A stretch of DNA of 64,000 bases from Xanthomonas melonis (lineage in GTDB: Bacteria > Pseudomonadota > Gammaproteobacteria > Xanthomonadales > Xanthomonadaceae). Below, one piece after another: positions 1 to 10,247 of this stretch (positions are counted from its first letter, which is position 1; every line of letters begins with the position of its first letter). Position numbers and translations under genes: made by a program. The stretch covers positions 112,328-176,327 of the forward strand of contig NZ_JAJGQH010000012.1 in the NCBI RefSeq assembly GCF_020783655.1, written 5' to 3'. The notes beneath the pieces were generated by a model that saw nothing but the letters and a program-made list of their open reading frames with translations, was not told the DNA's origin and did not search any database.

Positions 1-1
1 G

Positions 2-1426
2 ATGCTGCCGATCAACCAGTTCTACAACATCGCCAGCATCGCGGTGGTGCTCGGCTCGGGCACCGGCGCGCAACCGTTCAAGACGGTCAAGGACTACGAC
101 AACTGGTCGCGGCGTGCGCTCGGCATTCCCGACCTGTTCGACCAGGCCATCGCCAATATGCGCGCCGGCATGCAGGCCGGCGTGGTGCAGCCCAAGGTGC
201 TGATGCAGAAGGTGCTGCCGCAACTGGATGCGATCATTGCGCGCACCGCCGAGGACAGCCTGTTCTGGGGACCGATCCGCAACCTGCCGGCGGATATGCC
301 CGAGGCCGACAAGCAGCGCCTCACCGCCGAGTACAAGCGGCTGATCGAAGTGCGCATCCTGCCCGCCTATCGCGCGCTGCGCGGCTTCATCGCCACCGAG
401 TACCTGCCGGCCTGCCGCGATACCGACGGCCTGGCCGCGCTGCCCAACGGCGCGGCCTGGTACGCCTATGACGTGCGCCAGAGCACCACCTCCGAGCTGT
501 CCCCCGAGCAGATCCACCAGATCGGGCTGGACGAGGTGGCGCGCCTGCAGGGCGAGATCCAGACGCTGACCAGGCAGGTGAAGTTCCGCGGCAACCTGCC
601 CAAGTTCTACAAGTTCATGCAGACCGACAAGCGTTTCAGCTTCCGCAGCGACACCGAGCTGCTGGGCTATTACCGCGGCCTGCAGGGACGCGTGCAGGCC
701 GCGGTGCCGCGCCTGTTCGCGCTGCAGGGCATTCCCGAGCTGGAAGTGCGTGCGGTGGAACCGCAACGCGCGCAGTCGGCGGCCAGCGGTTCGTACATGC
801 GCCCCAGCGCGAATGGCAGCGCGGGCAGCACACCGGGCATCTTCTACGTCAATACCTCCGACCTGCCCTCGCGCCGGACCTGGGAAGCGGAGAGCCTGTA
901 CCTGCACGAAGCCATCCCCGGCCATCACTACCAGCTCGGGCTACAGCAGCAGCTGACCGACCTGCCCAAGTTCCGCCGCCTGGGCGGCGAGACGGCCTAC
1001 ATCGAAGGCTGGGGCCTGTACGCCGAATCGCTGGGCCGCGAGCTGGGGCTCTACCAGGACCCCTACAACTACTACGGCTACCTGCAGAACGCGCTGTGGC
1101 GTTCGATCCGGCTGGTGGCCGATACCGGCTTGCACAGCAAGGGTTGGACGCGCACCCAGGCCATCGATTACATGCTGGACAACTCGGCGATGAGCCGCAC
1201 CGATGCCGAGGCCGAAGTCGACCGCTACATGGCCATCCCCGGCCAGGCGCTGGCCTACAAGGTGGGCGAGATGAAGATCGCGCAGTTGCGCGAACAGGCC
1301 CAGCGCGAGCTGGGGCCGCGCTTCGACGTGCGCGCCTTCCACACCGAAGTGCTCAAGGACGGCTCGGTGCCGCTGGAAATCCTGCAGGACAAGATCCAGC
1401 GCTGGATCGCAGCGCAAAAGGGCTGA
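2..1426 (+). CDS. DUF885 family protein, 5' end outside the window
   Basis: This is the C-terminal 474 residues of a DUF885 protein; the family is usually about 600 residues, so the first codons lie before base 1 and the ATG at base 2 is probably internal. The family signature HEAIPGHHYQ is visible at about residue 302 of the visible part, followed by ETAYIEGWGLYAE, which together look like a zinc-binding hydrolase centre. DUF885 proteins are predicted metallopeptidase-like enzymes, often secreted; the substrate is unknown. The signal peptide, if any, cannot be judged here. The next gene starts 112 bp downstream on the same strand with its own ribosome binding site. Confidence 0.88.
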   Translation: MLPINQFYNIASIAVVLGSGTGAQPFKTVKDYDNWSRRALGIPDLFDQAIANMRAGMQAGVVQPKVLMQKVLPQLDAIIARTAEDSLFWGPIRNLPADMPEADKQRLTAEYKRLIEVRILPAYRALRGFIATEYLPACRDTDGLAALPNGAAWYAYDVRQSTTSELSPEQIHQIGLDEVARLQGEIQTLTRQVKFRGNLPKFYKFMQTDKRFSFRSDTELLGYYRGLQGRVQAAVPRLFALQGIPELEVRAVEPQRAQSAASGSYMRPSANGSAGSTPGIFYVNTSDLPSRRTWEAESLYLHEAIPGHHYQLGLQQQLTDLPKFRRLGGETAYIEGWGLYAESLGRELGLYQDPYNYYGYLQNALWRSIRLVADTGLHSKGWTRTQAIDYMLDNSAMSRTDAEAEVDRYMAIPGQALAYKVGEMKIAQLREQAQRELGPRFDVRAFHTEVLKDGSVPLEILQDKIQRWIAAQKG

Positions 1427-1538
1427 GCCGGCTCGGCCCAACGCGCGCGTCCGACCAGGCAGCGCGCACGGCAGGCCGGCGCAGCCGTTGCCCGCTGCGC
1501 CGGCCGCTACACTACCCGCTCCATTGGAGGGAGTAACG

Positions 1539-2387
1539 ATGCAGCCGCACGACGACCACAGCGACCACGCATTGCCGCGCGAGATCGCAGCGCAAGCGCC
1601 GTTTCTTTCGCCCAGCCTTGCTGCACGCCTGCAGGATGGCCAATGGCAGCGCAATCTGGTTGGAGAGGCGGGAGCGGAGGTATTTCGCGTGCGACTCCCC
1701 ACCGGGCCGGAGGTGTTCCTCAAGCAGGCAAGTGGCGCGACCGCGCACGCGCTGACCGAGGAGATGGCCCGCCTGGAGTGGTTGTCCAGTTTGGCGGGCG
1801 AGCTGCCGCCGGTGCCAAGCGTCGAGCACTTCGAGTGCGCGGCAGGCCACAGCTGGCTGCTGACACGCGCGATGCCGGGCCGGACAGCGAACGAATGGCT
1901 GCAGGAGGCGCCTGGACGCGGCCTCGCCATCGTGCAATCGCTGGCGACGGCGCTGCGCCGCTGGCATGCGCTGCCGGTGCAACACTGCCCGTTCAACGCC
2001 GATCACACGCTGCGGCTTGCCCAGGCCCGCCAACGCCTCGATGCCGGACTGATCGACGCGGACGATTTCGACGACGCCCGCGCCGGCTGGACGCCCGAGG
2101 ACGTCTGGGACGCGATGCACGCGCTGCTGCCGCTGCGGATGGAGCGTGTGGTCACTCATGGCGACTACTCGCTGGACAACATCCTGCTCGATGCGCAGGG
2201 CCAGGTGACCGGCATCATCGACGTGGGCCGTGCCGGAATCGCCGATCCGTACCAGGACCTGGCGATCCTCTGGAACGGCCTGTCGGAATTCGGCGAAGAC
2301 CTCCAGCAGGCGCTGCTGCCGGCGTACGGAACCGCAATGGACAGCGACAGGCTCACGTTCCACCTGTGTCTGGACGAGTGCTTCTGA
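1539..2387 (+). CDS. APH(3')-like aminoglycoside phosphotransferase
   Basis: A 282-residue kinase of the APH(3') family, which phosphorylates the 3'-hydroxyl of kanamycin-type aminoglycosides with ATP. The catalytic loop HGDYSLDN (H207, D209) and the metal-binding IIDVGRAGIADPYQD (D228) are intact, and the end, FHLCLDECF, is very like the classical enzymes. The chosen ATG follows a good site, GGAGGGA at 1527-1533; an upstream ATG at 1488 has none. Base composition matches the neighbours and no mobile element is adjacent, so this looks like an old chromosomal gene, not a recent resistance acquisition. Resistance in the host is not shown by sequence alone. Confidence 0.88.
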   Translation: MQPHDDHSDHALPREIAAQAPFLSPSLAARLQDGQWQRNLVGEAGAEVFRVRLPTGPEVFLKQASGATAHALTEEMARLEWLSSLAGELPPVPSVEHFECAAGHSWLLTRAMPGRTANEWLQEAPGRGLAIVQSLATALRRWHALPVQHCPFNADHTLRLAQARQRLDAGLIDADDFDDARAGWTPEDVWDAMHALLPLRMERVVTHGDYSLDNILLDAQGQVTGIIDVGRAGIADPYQDLAILWNGLSEFGEDLQQALLPAYGTAMDSDRLTFHLCLDECF

Positions 2388-2506
2388 GGCATCCACACGC
2401 CGGCCGATCGACCCGCGCGCCATCGGTTCGACGCAATGCCCCCGCCCCGCATCCACGCTGCATCCGGATGCGCGCACCTGCGGGACTGCATGCACCGCAC
2501 ACTGGA

Positions 2507-3472
2507 TCAGCCTTGCGCACACGCCGCCGCCAGCGCGGCGATATCGCGCGGGCTGGTGCGGCAGCAACCACCGATCAGGCGCGCGCCGGCCGCCCGCCAT
2601 TGCGCGTGCTGGTCGGCCAGGGTGAGCACAGCCCCATGGCCGGCGTGCCAGCGCTTGTCGGCCGCGTCGTAGTGCTCGCCGGAGTTGGGGTACACCACCA
2701 GCGGTAATGCGGTCAGCGCCGACAGGCTGTGCAATGCAGCGGTCACTTGATCCAGCGCAATGCAGTTGATGCCAACTGCGATCACCTGAGCACAGGCATC
2801 CAGCGCTGGCACCACCTGTGCCAGCGGAGTGCCATCGCTCAGATGCGCCGCATCGCGCAGGGTGAACGAGAACCACGCATGCAGTTGCGGGAATTGGTTT
2901 TGCAACAACAGTCGCAACGCTTCGATCTCGCTGGCCGATGGCAAGGTCTCGCAGGCCAGCACATCCACCCCGGCCGCCGCCAGCGCGGCGATGCGCGGAC
3001 GGTGGAAGTCCATCATCTGCTCCAGCGGCAGCACGTAGTCGCCACGATACTCCGAGCCATCGGCCAGGTACGCGCCGTACGGCCCCACCGAGCCTGCCAC
3101 CCACAACGGCGCAGCATCCGGCTGCAGCTGCAGGTGATCGGCGCGTGCCTGCGCGGCCAGCTGCACGCTGCGCGCGACCAGTGCCTGCGACTGCGCCAGA
3201 TCCAGTCCGCGCGCGGCGAACCCCAGCGGGGTCGCCTGATAGCTGGCGGTGATCGCGCATTGCGCACCGGCGGCGAAGTAGTCGCGGTGCACCTGGTAGA
3301 TCAGCTCCGGCTGCTCCATCAGCACCCGTGCCGACCACAGCGCATCGTTGAGATCGCAGCCGCGTTGCTCCAGTTCGGTGGCCAGGGCGCCATCCAGCAG
3401 GACAACCCCGTCGTGCTGCAAGGCCTGGCTGAAGGGCGCGTTGGCACGCGGCCGGCGGGAAGCAATCGTCAT
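2507..3472 (-). CDS. mmuM: Homocysteine S-methyltransferase
   Basis: A 321-residue cobalamin-independent, zinc-dependent methyltransferase that moves a methyl group from S-methylmethionine to homocysteine, giving two methionines. Expected cysteine ligands are visible in [10 protein letters not shown] and in the C-terminal IGGCCRTSP; the N-terminus has [19 protein letters not shown]. Its ATG overlaps the stop of the upstream permease gene by four bases (ATGA), so the two are translationally coupled as in mmuPM operons. S-methylmethionine is a plant metabolite, which fits a plant-associated host. Confidence 0.92.
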   Translation of the reverse strand: MTIASRRPRANAPFSQALQHDGVVLLDGALATELEQRGCDLNDALWSARVLMEQPELIYQVHRDYFAAGAQCAITASYQATPLGFAARGLDLAQSQALVARSVQLAAQARADHLQLQPDAAPLWVAGSVGPYGAYLADGSEYRGDYVLPLEQMMDFHRPRIAALAAAGVDVLACETLPSASEIEALRLLLQNQFPQLHAWFSFTLRDAAHLSDGTPLAQVVPALDACAQVIAVGINCIALDQVTAALHSLSALTALPLVVYPNSGEHYDAADKRWHAGHGAVLTLADQHAQWRAAGARLIGGCCRTSPRDIAALAAACAQG

Positions 3473-4866
3473 GCGTGCAGTCTCCGGGCTGCCAGCCGCT
3501 GGGTCAGTGCGTAGGCGCCGTAACACAGCGCCACGAAGGGAATCCCGCAGTACAGTGCAATGCGCTGCTGCGGATCGAACGCCAGCCCGATGCAGGCCAG
3601 CAGGCACAGCGTCAATCCCAGAATCGGCGTCCACGGATACCACGGCGCCCGATAGGCCAGCGTTTCCACGGCGATACCGTCGTCAAGCAGTTGGCGGCGA
3701 AAACGGTAATGCGCAGCGCAAATGCTCAGCCATACCACCACCACCGCAAACCCCGAGACCGCCGAGATCGCAACGAACACGGTGTCGGCCGCATAGACGG
3801 CGGTCAGCAGCGCAAGCAGACCACCCAGCATGCTGAACGCCACCGCATGCAGTGGAATGCCGCGGCGGGTCAGCCGCGCCAGGCCTGCCGGCAAGGTACC
3901 TTCGTTGGCCAGCGACCACAGCATGCGCGAGGCGGCATACAGCCCGGAATTGGCGGCCGACAGGATCGCGGTCAGGATCACCGCGTTCAACACGTCGGCC
4001 GCATACGGAATACCCAACAGCTCGAAGCCGCGTACGAAGGGACTGGTGTCCACCGCCGCCTGCCCGGCCGGCAGCAACGCCGCCAGCACCAGCACCGTGC
4101 CGACGAACAGCACCACCAGCCGCACCAGGGTCGTCCGGATCGCCAACGGAATCGCACGCGCAGGCTGCGCGGTTTCGCCGGCAGCCACGCCGATCAACTC
4201 GGTCCCGGAGAACGCGAAGTTGACCGCCACCATCGTCATCAGGATCGGCAGGGTGCCCTGCGCGAACCAGCCATCACTACGCAGATGGCGCAGGCCTGGC
4301 GGTGGCGTGCCATCGGCCAGCGGCAGCACGCCCACCACCGCTGCACCGCCCAGCACGATGAAGACCAGCAGGGTGATCACCTTGATCAGCGCAAACCAGA
4401 ATTCGCCTTCGGCGAACCAGCGCGCCGACACCGTGTTCAAGCCGAAGATCAGCGCGCAGAACAGCAGGCACCATGACCATGCCGGGCTGTGCGGAAACCA
4501 GTACTGCATGCAGAACGCCGCGGCCGTGAGGCTGGAGCCCAGCGCCACGGTCCAGCTCAGCCAGTACAGCCACGCCACCACGTAACCGGTGGCCGGCCCC
4601 AGATAGCGCGTGGCATACACATGGAAGGCGCCGGTCTGCGGCATCGCCACGGCCAGTTCGCCAAGGCATTGCATCACCAGGTACACCACCAGTGCACCGA
4701 TGCTGTACGCGATCACCGTGCCCAGCGCGCCGGTGCTGGCGATGATGTAACCGGAATTGAAGAACAGACCGGTGCCGATCACCCCACCCAGCGACAGCAT
4801 CACCAGATGGCGCACCTGCATGCTGCGCTGGAACTGCATGGCGGTGGTGGAGGACGGCTCGGGCAT
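3469..4866 (-). CDS. mmuP: S-methylmethionine permease, APC family
   Basis: A 465-residue inner-membrane transporter of the amino acid-polyamine-organocation family with about 12 hydrophobic segments. The first segment has the family pattern [19 protein letters not shown]. The open frame runs far upstream, but homology starts near [20 protein letters not shown], so the ATG at 4866 was chosen; the upstream extension is low-complexity arginine- and cysteine-rich translation. Coupling by a four-base overlap to mmuM identifies S-methylmethionine as the likely substrate; without that context it could be called a general amino acid permease. Confidence 0.88.
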   Translation of the reverse strand: MPEPSSTTAMQFQRSMQVRHLVMLSLGGVIGTGLFFNSGYIIASTGALGTVIAYSIGALVVYLVMQCLGELAVAMPQTGAFHVYATRYLGPATGYVVAWLYWLSWTVALGSSLTAAAFCMQYWFPHSPAWSWCLLFCALIFGLNTVSARWFAEGEFWFALIKVITLLVFIVLGGAAVVGVLPLADGTPPPGLRHLRSDGWFAQGTLPILMTMVAVNFAFSGTELIGVAAGETAQPARAIPLAIRTTLVRLVVLFVGTVLVLAALLPAGQAAVDTSPFVRGFELLGIPYAADVLNAVILTAILSAANSGLYAASRMLWSLANEGTLPAGLARLTRRGIPLHAVAFSMLGGLLALLTAVYAADTVFVAISAVSGFAVVVVWLSICAAHYRFRRQLLDDGIAVETLAYRAPWYPWTPILGLTLCLLACIGLAFDPQQRIALYCGIPFVALCYGAYALTQRLAARRLHA

Positions 4867-5221
4867 GAATGAATCTGGTCGGCGTTCCCCGCATCGTGCC
4901 ATGCGCGCGCGGGCGAGCACAGCCATGCGCGGTGGAGCTGTGACGCAGAGCCTGCCGCTCACTGGCAGGCGGTTATGCTGCCGATCGGTTTCTACTGGCC
5001 CTTCCCATGCCACGCCATCGCCGTACCGCTCTGCACACGTCCCCGCGCAGTCTCGCCACCTGGTGCTTGCCTGGGCGCTTGCCCGCTCCACACCGTGCAA
5101 CGTGCGCGGGCGCCGTCGATCCTGCCGCGCCATGCAAGGCGCGCACGCGCCCTGCGCGCAACACGTGCTCGAACACGTGGACATCGACCCGCTTGCCGAC
5201 AGCCCTGACGTGGAGCGCGGC
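4867..5221. other. Divergent intergenic region, no gene seen
   Basis: This 355-bp GC-rich stretch separates mmuP (minus) from the VOC gene (plus). Frames crossing it are extensions of neighbouring genes. It holds two copies of AACACGTG in direct orientation (5160-5167 and 5172-5179), 12 bp apart and about 45 bp before the VOC start. They could be a regulator site, but this is only a pattern. Confidence 0.4.
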
Positions 5222-5611
5222 ATGATGCTCGCCGGAATTCACCACGTGGCGATCATCGCCGGCGACTATGCGCGCTCCAAACAGTTCTACTGCCAGATTC
5301 TGGGCTTGCGCGTGCTCGATGAGCATTACCGCCAGGCACGCGATTCCTGGAAGCTGGATCTGGCGTTGCCCGATGGCGGCCAGATCGAACTGTTCTCATT
5401 CCCCAATGCCCCCACCCGTCCCAGTCGCCCGGAAGCGCAGGGACTGCGCCACCTAGCCTTTCGCGTGGCGGACCTCGACCGTGTCGTGGCGCATCTCAAC
5501 GCGCATGGCGTAGTGACCGAAGACATTCGCATCGATGAGTACACCGGGCGACGTTTCACCTTCTTCGCCGATCCGGACGATCTGCCGCTGGAGCTGTACG
5601 AGACCTCTTGA
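5222..5611 (+). CDS. VOC (glyoxalase-like) family protein
   Basis: A 129-residue protein with one full vicinal-oxygen-chelate fold. Candidate metal ligands are the histidine in GIHHVAII at the N-terminus, the histidine in LRHLAFRV mid-protein and the glutamate in LPLELYETS at the end. It resembles the YaeR/GloA2 type. The substrate is not known; glyoxalase activity should not be assumed. The ATG at 5222 begins just before the conserved region, and longer upstream frames are arginine-rich and unlike the family. Confidence 0.82.
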   Translation: MMLAGIHHVAIIAGDYARSKQFYCQILGLRVLDEHYRQARDSWKLDLALPDGGQIELFSFPNAPTRPSRPEAQGLRHLAFRVADLDRVVAHLNAHGVVTEDIRIDEYTGRRFTFFADPDDLPLELYETS

Positions 5612-5743
5612 ATCCCGCTTTCGGCGATCAAAGGCAGTCACATCGGCTACGCCTGCACGTCTTGGCGGCATGACTTCCGGCGGATGCAGCGACCTGGCAT
5701 GCACGCAGAAGATTCCGATACCCCAGGGACACAGGAACCGTCG

Positions 5744-6637
5744 ATGCTGCAGATTCGTGCGTTGTCCAAGACCTACGCCAATGGCGTGCATGCGCTGCAA
5801 GGTGTCACGCTCGACATTCCGCGCGGCATGTTCGGGTTGCTGGGGCCAAACGGTGCCGGCAAATCTTCGTTGATGCGCACACTGGCGACGCTGCAGGAAG
5901 CCGACGCGGGTAGCGTCACGTTGCGTAGCGCCGATGGCAGCAGTCTGGACGTGTTGAAGGACAAGGATGGCCTGCGCCGCCGGCTGGGGTATCTGCCGCA
6001 GGATTTCGGGGTCTACCCGAAGGTCAGCGCGCTGGACATGCTCGACCACTTCGCCGTGCTCAAGGGGCTGACCAGCCGCGGCCAGCGCAAGGAGGTGGTC
6101 GAACGGTTGCTGCAACAGGTCAATCTGTGGGACGCGCGCAAGCGCAAGCTCGGCACGTATTCCGGCGGCATGCGCCAGCGCTTCGGCATCGCGCAGGCAC
6201 TGCTGGGCGACCCGCAACTGGTCATCGTCGACGAACCCACGGCCGGGCTGGACCCGGAAGAACGCAATCGATTCTTGAACCTGCTGGCCGAAATCGGCGA
6301 GAACGTTGTGGTGATCCTGTCCACCCACATCGTCGAGGACGTCACCGACCTGTGCCCATCGATGGCCATCATGAACAAGGGCCAGGTGCTGCTGAGCGGC
6401 CGGCCCGCCGATGCGATCGCCATGCTCGATCAGCAGGTCTGGCGCAAGCAGGTCAGCAAGCCCAGCCTGCCCGACTACGAGGCACGCTTCACCGTGCTGT
6501 CGACGCGCTTGATCGCCGGCCATCCGGTCATCCATGTGTTCAGCGCCGATTGCCCGGAACCGGGCTTCGAACAGGTCGCTCCCGATCTTGAGGATGTCTA
6601 TTTCCAGCGCCTGCGCAAGCAAGCGCTGGCTGCCTGA
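5744..6637 (+). CDS. ABC transporter ATP-binding protein
   Basis: A 297-residue ABC ATPase. It shows Walker A GPNGAGKSS, the Q-loop region LGYLPQDFGVYP, the signature YSGGMRQR, Walker B LVIVDEPTAGLDP and the switch histidine in LSTHIVEDV. The C-terminal 80 residues are the extra domain common in exporters. It lies 13 bp before the permease-peptidase fusion gene and surely serves it. Start set at MLQIRALSKTY; an in-frame ATG 20 codons upstream adds non-conserved residues. The exported substrate is unknown. Confidence 0.92.
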   Translation: MLQIRALSKTYANGVHALQGVTLDIPRGMFGLLGPNGAGKSSLMRTLATLQEADAGSVTLRSADGSSLDVLKDKDGLRRRLGYLPQDFGVYPKVSALDMLDHFAVLKGLTSRGQRKEVVERLLQQVNLWDARKRKLGTYSGGMRQRFGIAQALLGDPQLVIVDEPTAGLDPEERNRFLNLLAEIGENVVVILSTHIVEDVTDLCPSMAIMNKGQVLLSGRPADAIAMLDQQVWRKQVSKPSLPDYEARFTVLSTRLIAGHPVIHVFSADCPEPGFEQVAPDLEDVYFQRLRKQALAA

Positions 6638-6650
6638 CGGGAGCACTGCG

Positions 6651-9600
6651 ATGATCCTGGCGTTTCTGCGCTTCGAGCTGCGCGAACAACTGCGCTCGCC
6701 CTTCCTGTGGTTGCTTGCCGTGCTGTATGCGCTGCTTGCCTTCGCCGCGCTGGCCAGCGATGCCGTGCAGATCGGTGGCGGCATCGGCAATGTGCTGCGC
6801 AACGCGCCCACCGTGATCGCCACCCTGCTGGGCATGTTCACCTTGCTCGGTCTGCTGGTGACGACCTTGTTCGTCAGCAATGCGCTGCTGCGCGATTTAG
6901 ACCTCGGTACCGCCGAACTGGTGTTTTCCACCCCGGTGCGGCGCCGCGATTATTTGATCGGCCGCCTGGGGGCGGCGCTGATCGCCGGCATGATCATGTA
7001 TGTGGTGATCGCGGCGGGCATGTTCGTTGCGCAATTCATGCCCTGGATCGATCAGGCCCGTCTCGGGCCGGTGGCCGTGCTGCCCTATCTCTGGTCGTTG
7101 CTGGTCCTGGTGCTGCCCAACCTGCTGTTCACCACCGCCTTGCTGGCGGTACTGGCGGTGACCACACGCAGCATCCTGTGGGTCTACATCGGCGTGATCG
7201 TGTTCTTCGTGCTCTACGGCGTGAGCCGCGCGCTGCTGGCCGATCTGGACAATGTGTGGGTCGCCACCCTGGCCGATCCGCTGGGTATCCGCGCCCTGTC
7301 GCAGACGCTGCGTTACTGGTCGGTGGAACAACGCAATCAAGGACTGCCGCCGTTGGAGGGCTATCTGCTTGCCAACCGGGCCCTGTGGCTGGGCATGAGC
7401 GCGCTGTTGTTCGCCGCCGTGTTCGCTCTGTTCCGCACCGAGCGCAGCGGTACGCGCCGGCGCCGTGGCGCAGCACCGCAGACGCCAGTTGCCGCGCCAG
7501 CGAACACCCGCGCTGCTGCGGTGCATCGCCTGACAGTGACGCCGCGCTTCGACGCAGGCACGGCATGGAAGCAACTGCTGCAGCAGGTCCGCTTCGATAC
7601 GCTGGGCGTGATACGCAGTGCGCCATTCCTGGTATTGCTGGCCCTGGGCCTGGCAAATTTCATTCCCACTGCATTGTTCAACCAGCGCATGTTCGGCACT
7701 GCGATACTGCCGGTGACCTCGGTCATGCTGGAAGCCTTGCAGAACAGCTACAGCTTCCTGCTGATCATCGTGGTGCTGTTCTATGCCGGCGAGCTGGTAT
7801 GGAAGGAGCGCAGCAATCGTATCGACGGCATCACCGATGCCATGCCGATCCCCAACTGGGTGCCGCTGCTCGGCAAGTTCGTTGCATTGCTGGTCGTGAT
7901 CGTCAGCTTCCAGCTCGCTGGTGGGCTGACCGCCATCATGTTGCAGCTCGGCCGTGGCTACACCAGCATCGAGCCGCTGCTCTACCTCAAGACGCTGGCG
8001 CTGGGGTCGGTGCTGTACGTGCTGATGGGCGGCATGGCATTGGTGCTGCAGGTGCTGAGCAACAACAAGTTCGTCGGCTACGCCTTGCTGGTGCTGGTGC
8101 TGATCGCACAGTCGGTGCTGTCGATGCTGGATTACACCCAGAACCTCTACACCTTCGGTGGCTGGCCCAACGCCCCGTATTCGGACATGAACGGCTTCGG
8201 CCACTTCCTGCCCGGGCAATTGTGGCTCCAGGGCTACTGGGGCGTATTCCTGCTGGCCCTGTTACTGCTGTCCTCGGCGTTCTGGCCGCGCGGGGTCGGC
8301 CACCGCCTGCGTCAACGCACGCGCCTGGCGCTGCAGCGACTGCGCGGCCCGACCGGGGCGGCGTTGGCAGCCAGCATGCTGGCCTTCGCCGCGATCGGTG
8401 GCTGGCTGTACTGGAACACCAACATCTACAACACCTTCCTGTCGCCGGAACAGCAGCTGGATCTGCAGGCACGCTACGAGCGCGACTACCGCAAATACAA
8501 GGACCTGCCGCAGCCGCGCATCATCGCCGTGGACAACCGTGTCGACCTGCATCCGGAAACGCAGTCGGCGGTCATCGACGCCACCTGGACCGTGCGCAAT
8601 ACCCATGCCGTGCCCATCGGGCAGATCCATATCGGCATGCAGGGTCGCGATGGCGACCGCAGCCTGGTGCACGTGGATCTGGGCGGGCAGACCCTGCTCA
8701 CCCATGACATCCCGGCCGGCTACCGCATCTACCGTTTGCAACGTCCGCTGCAGCCGGGCGAGCAACGCGTGTTTCGCTTCCGCGTCGATCTGCATCCGCA
8801 CGGCCTGACGGCCTCGCAGGCGCAGACCGAACTGGTTGCCAACGGCAGCTTCTTCAATAGCCAGATGTTGCCCTGGTTCGGCTACAACACCCAAACCGAG
8901 CTCACCGACCGCAACGACCGCCGCAAGCGCGGGCTGGGCGAGCCCACGCGCATGCCCAAACTGGAAGACCAGGCCGCACGCGCCAACACCTACATCAGCA
9001 ACGACGCCGACTGGCTTGACTTCGCCAGCACCGTCTGCACCGCGCCAGACCAGATCGCACTGGCCCCTGGCTATCTGCAGAAGGAGTACCGCCAACAGGG
9101 CAGGCGCTGCTTCCGCTACGTGATGGATCGCCCGATGCTCAACTTCTATGCCTACCTGTCGGCACGCTGGCAGGTGCGCAAGGCCTACTACAAGAAGATT
9201 CCGATCGAAATCTATTACGACCCCAAGCACCCGTACAACGTACAACGCATGATCGAGGGCGTGCAGAAGTCACTGGCCTATTACGAGGCCAATTTCACCC
9301 CATACCAGCACCACCAGGTACGCATCATCGAGTTCCCCGGCTATTCGCGGTTCGCACAATCGTTCGCCAACACCATCCCCTACTCCGAATCGATCGGTTT
9401 CATCGCCGACCTGCGCGACAAGGACGCGATCGACTACGTGTTCTACGTCACCGCGCATGAAGTGGCGCACCAGTGGTGGGCGCATCAGGTCATCGGTGCA
9501 AATGTGCAAGGCGCCACGATGCTGTCCGAGTCGCTGGCGCAGTACTCGGCGCTGATGGTGATGGAGCGCGAGTACGGGCGCGCGCATATGCGCCGCTTCC

Positions 9601-10247
9601 TCAAGTACGAACTGGACCGCTATCTGGAAGGACGCGGTGGCGAAACCATCGACGAACTGCCGTTGTACCGGGTCGAGAATCAGCAGTACATCCACTATCG
9701 CAAGGGCTCGCTGGTGTTCTATCGCCTGCGCGAGGAGATCGGCGAAGCAGCGCTCAATCGCGCCTTGCAGCGCTTTCTGCAGGCCAAGGCGTTCCAGCAG
9801 CCACCCTACACCACCTCCGCCGAGCTGCTTGAGGCCATTCGTGCCGAGGCACGCCCGGATCAGCAGGCAATGATCACCGATCTGTTCGAACGGATCATCT
9901 TCTACGACAACCGGGTGCTGAGCGCGCAGGCCCGCAAGCGCCCGGATGGACGCTTCGATGTGACCGTGCAGGCGCAGGCCGCCAAGTTGCAGGCCGATGG
10001 GCGTGGCAAGGAAAAGCCGGTGGCGATGGACGACTGGATCGAGGTGGCGGTCTACGGCCTGCCCGATGGCGAACATGCCGATCCTCCGATGCTGGCGCTG
10101 CAACGCCAGCATGTCACCAGCAGCGCCCACAGCTTTACCTTCACCGTCGACCGCCTGCCGTTCGAAGTCGGCTTCGACCCAGACAACAAGCTGATCGACC
10201 GGGTGCCCGACGACAATCGCAAACGGGTGAGCCTGGTAGCGAAATGA
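6651..10247 (+). CDS. ABC-2 permease fused to an M1-family peptidase domain
   Basis: A 1198-residue inner-membrane protein. The first roughly 580 residues hold two ABC-2-type permease sets of about six hydrophobic segments each. From about residue 620 to the end it is an M1 (gluzincin) peptidase region with HEVAHQWWAHQ (zinc ligands H936 and H940, catalytic E937) and a third ligand glutamate in MLSESLAQY (E960). The spacing from the motif to that glutamate is 19 residues, one more than the classical 18, and the usual GAMEN exopeptidase motif is not evident (the aligned region reads FANTIPYSES). It may therefore not act as an ordinary aminopeptidase. It pairs with the ABC ATPase just upstream. 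Confidence 0.9.
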   Translation: MILAFLRFELREQLRSPFLWLLAVLYALLAFAALASDAVQIGGGIGNVLRNAPTVIATLLGMFTLLGLLVTTLFVSNALLRDLDLGTAELVFSTPVRRRDYLIGRLGAALIAGMIMYVVIAAGMFVAQFMPWIDQARLGPVAVLPYLWSLLVLVLPNLLFTTALLAVLAVTTRSILWVYIGVIVFFVLYGVSRALLADLDNVWVATLADPLGIRALSQTLRYWSVEQRNQGLPPLEGYLLANRALWLGMSALLFAAVFALFRTERSGTRRRRGAAPQTPVAAPANTRAAAVHRLTVTPRFDAGTAWKQLLQQVRFDTLGVIRSAPFLVLLALGLANFIPTALFNQRMFGTAILPVTSVMLEALQNSYSFLLIIVVLFYAGELVWKERSNRIDGITDAMPIPNWVPLLGKFVALLVVIVSFQLAGGLTAIMLQLGRGYTSIEPLLYLKTLALGSVLYVLMGGMALVLQVLSNNKFVGYALLVLVLIAQSVLSMLDYTQNLYTFGGWPNAPYSDMNGFGHFLPGQLWLQGYWGVFLLALLLLSSAFWPRGVGHRLRQRTRLALQRLRGPTGAALAASMLAFAAIGGWLYWNTNIYNTFLSPEQQLDLQARYERDYRKYKDLPQPRIIAVDNRVDLHPETQSAVIDATWTVRNTHAVPIGQIHIGMQGRDGDRSLVHVDLGGQTLLTHDIPAGYRIYRLQRPLQPGEQRVFRFRVDLHPHGLTASQAQTELVANGSFFNSQMLPWFGYNTQTELTDRNDRRKRGLGEPTRMPKLEDQAARANTYISNDADWLDFASTVCTAPDQIALAPGYLQKEYRQQGRRCFRYVMDRPMLNFYAYLSARWQVRKAYYKKIPIEIYYDPKHPYNVQRMIEGVQKSLAYYEANFTPYQHHQVRIIEFPGYSRFAQSFANTIPYSESIGFIADLRDKDAIDYVFYVTAHEVAHQWWAHQVIGANVQGATMLSESLAQYSALMVMEREYGRAHMRRFLKYELDRYLEGRGGETIDELPLYRVENQQYIHYRKGSLVFYRLREEIGEAALNRALQRFLQAKAFQQPPYTTSAELLEAIRAEARPDQQAMITDLFERIIFYDNRVLSAQARKRPDGRFDVTVQAQAAKLQADGRGKEKPVAMDDWIEVAVYGLPDGEHADPPMLALQRQHVTSSAHSFTFTVDRLPFEVGFDPDNKLIDRVPDDNRKRVSLVAK

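Noticed and set aside
1539..2387. An acquired aminoglycoside resistance island
   Set aside because: Base composition matches the surroundings and there is no transposase, integron or repeat nearby.
5160..5179. AACACGTG pair as a firm regulator site before the VOC gene
   Set aside because: Only two short direct copies with no known regulator; listed only as a note in the intergenic entry.
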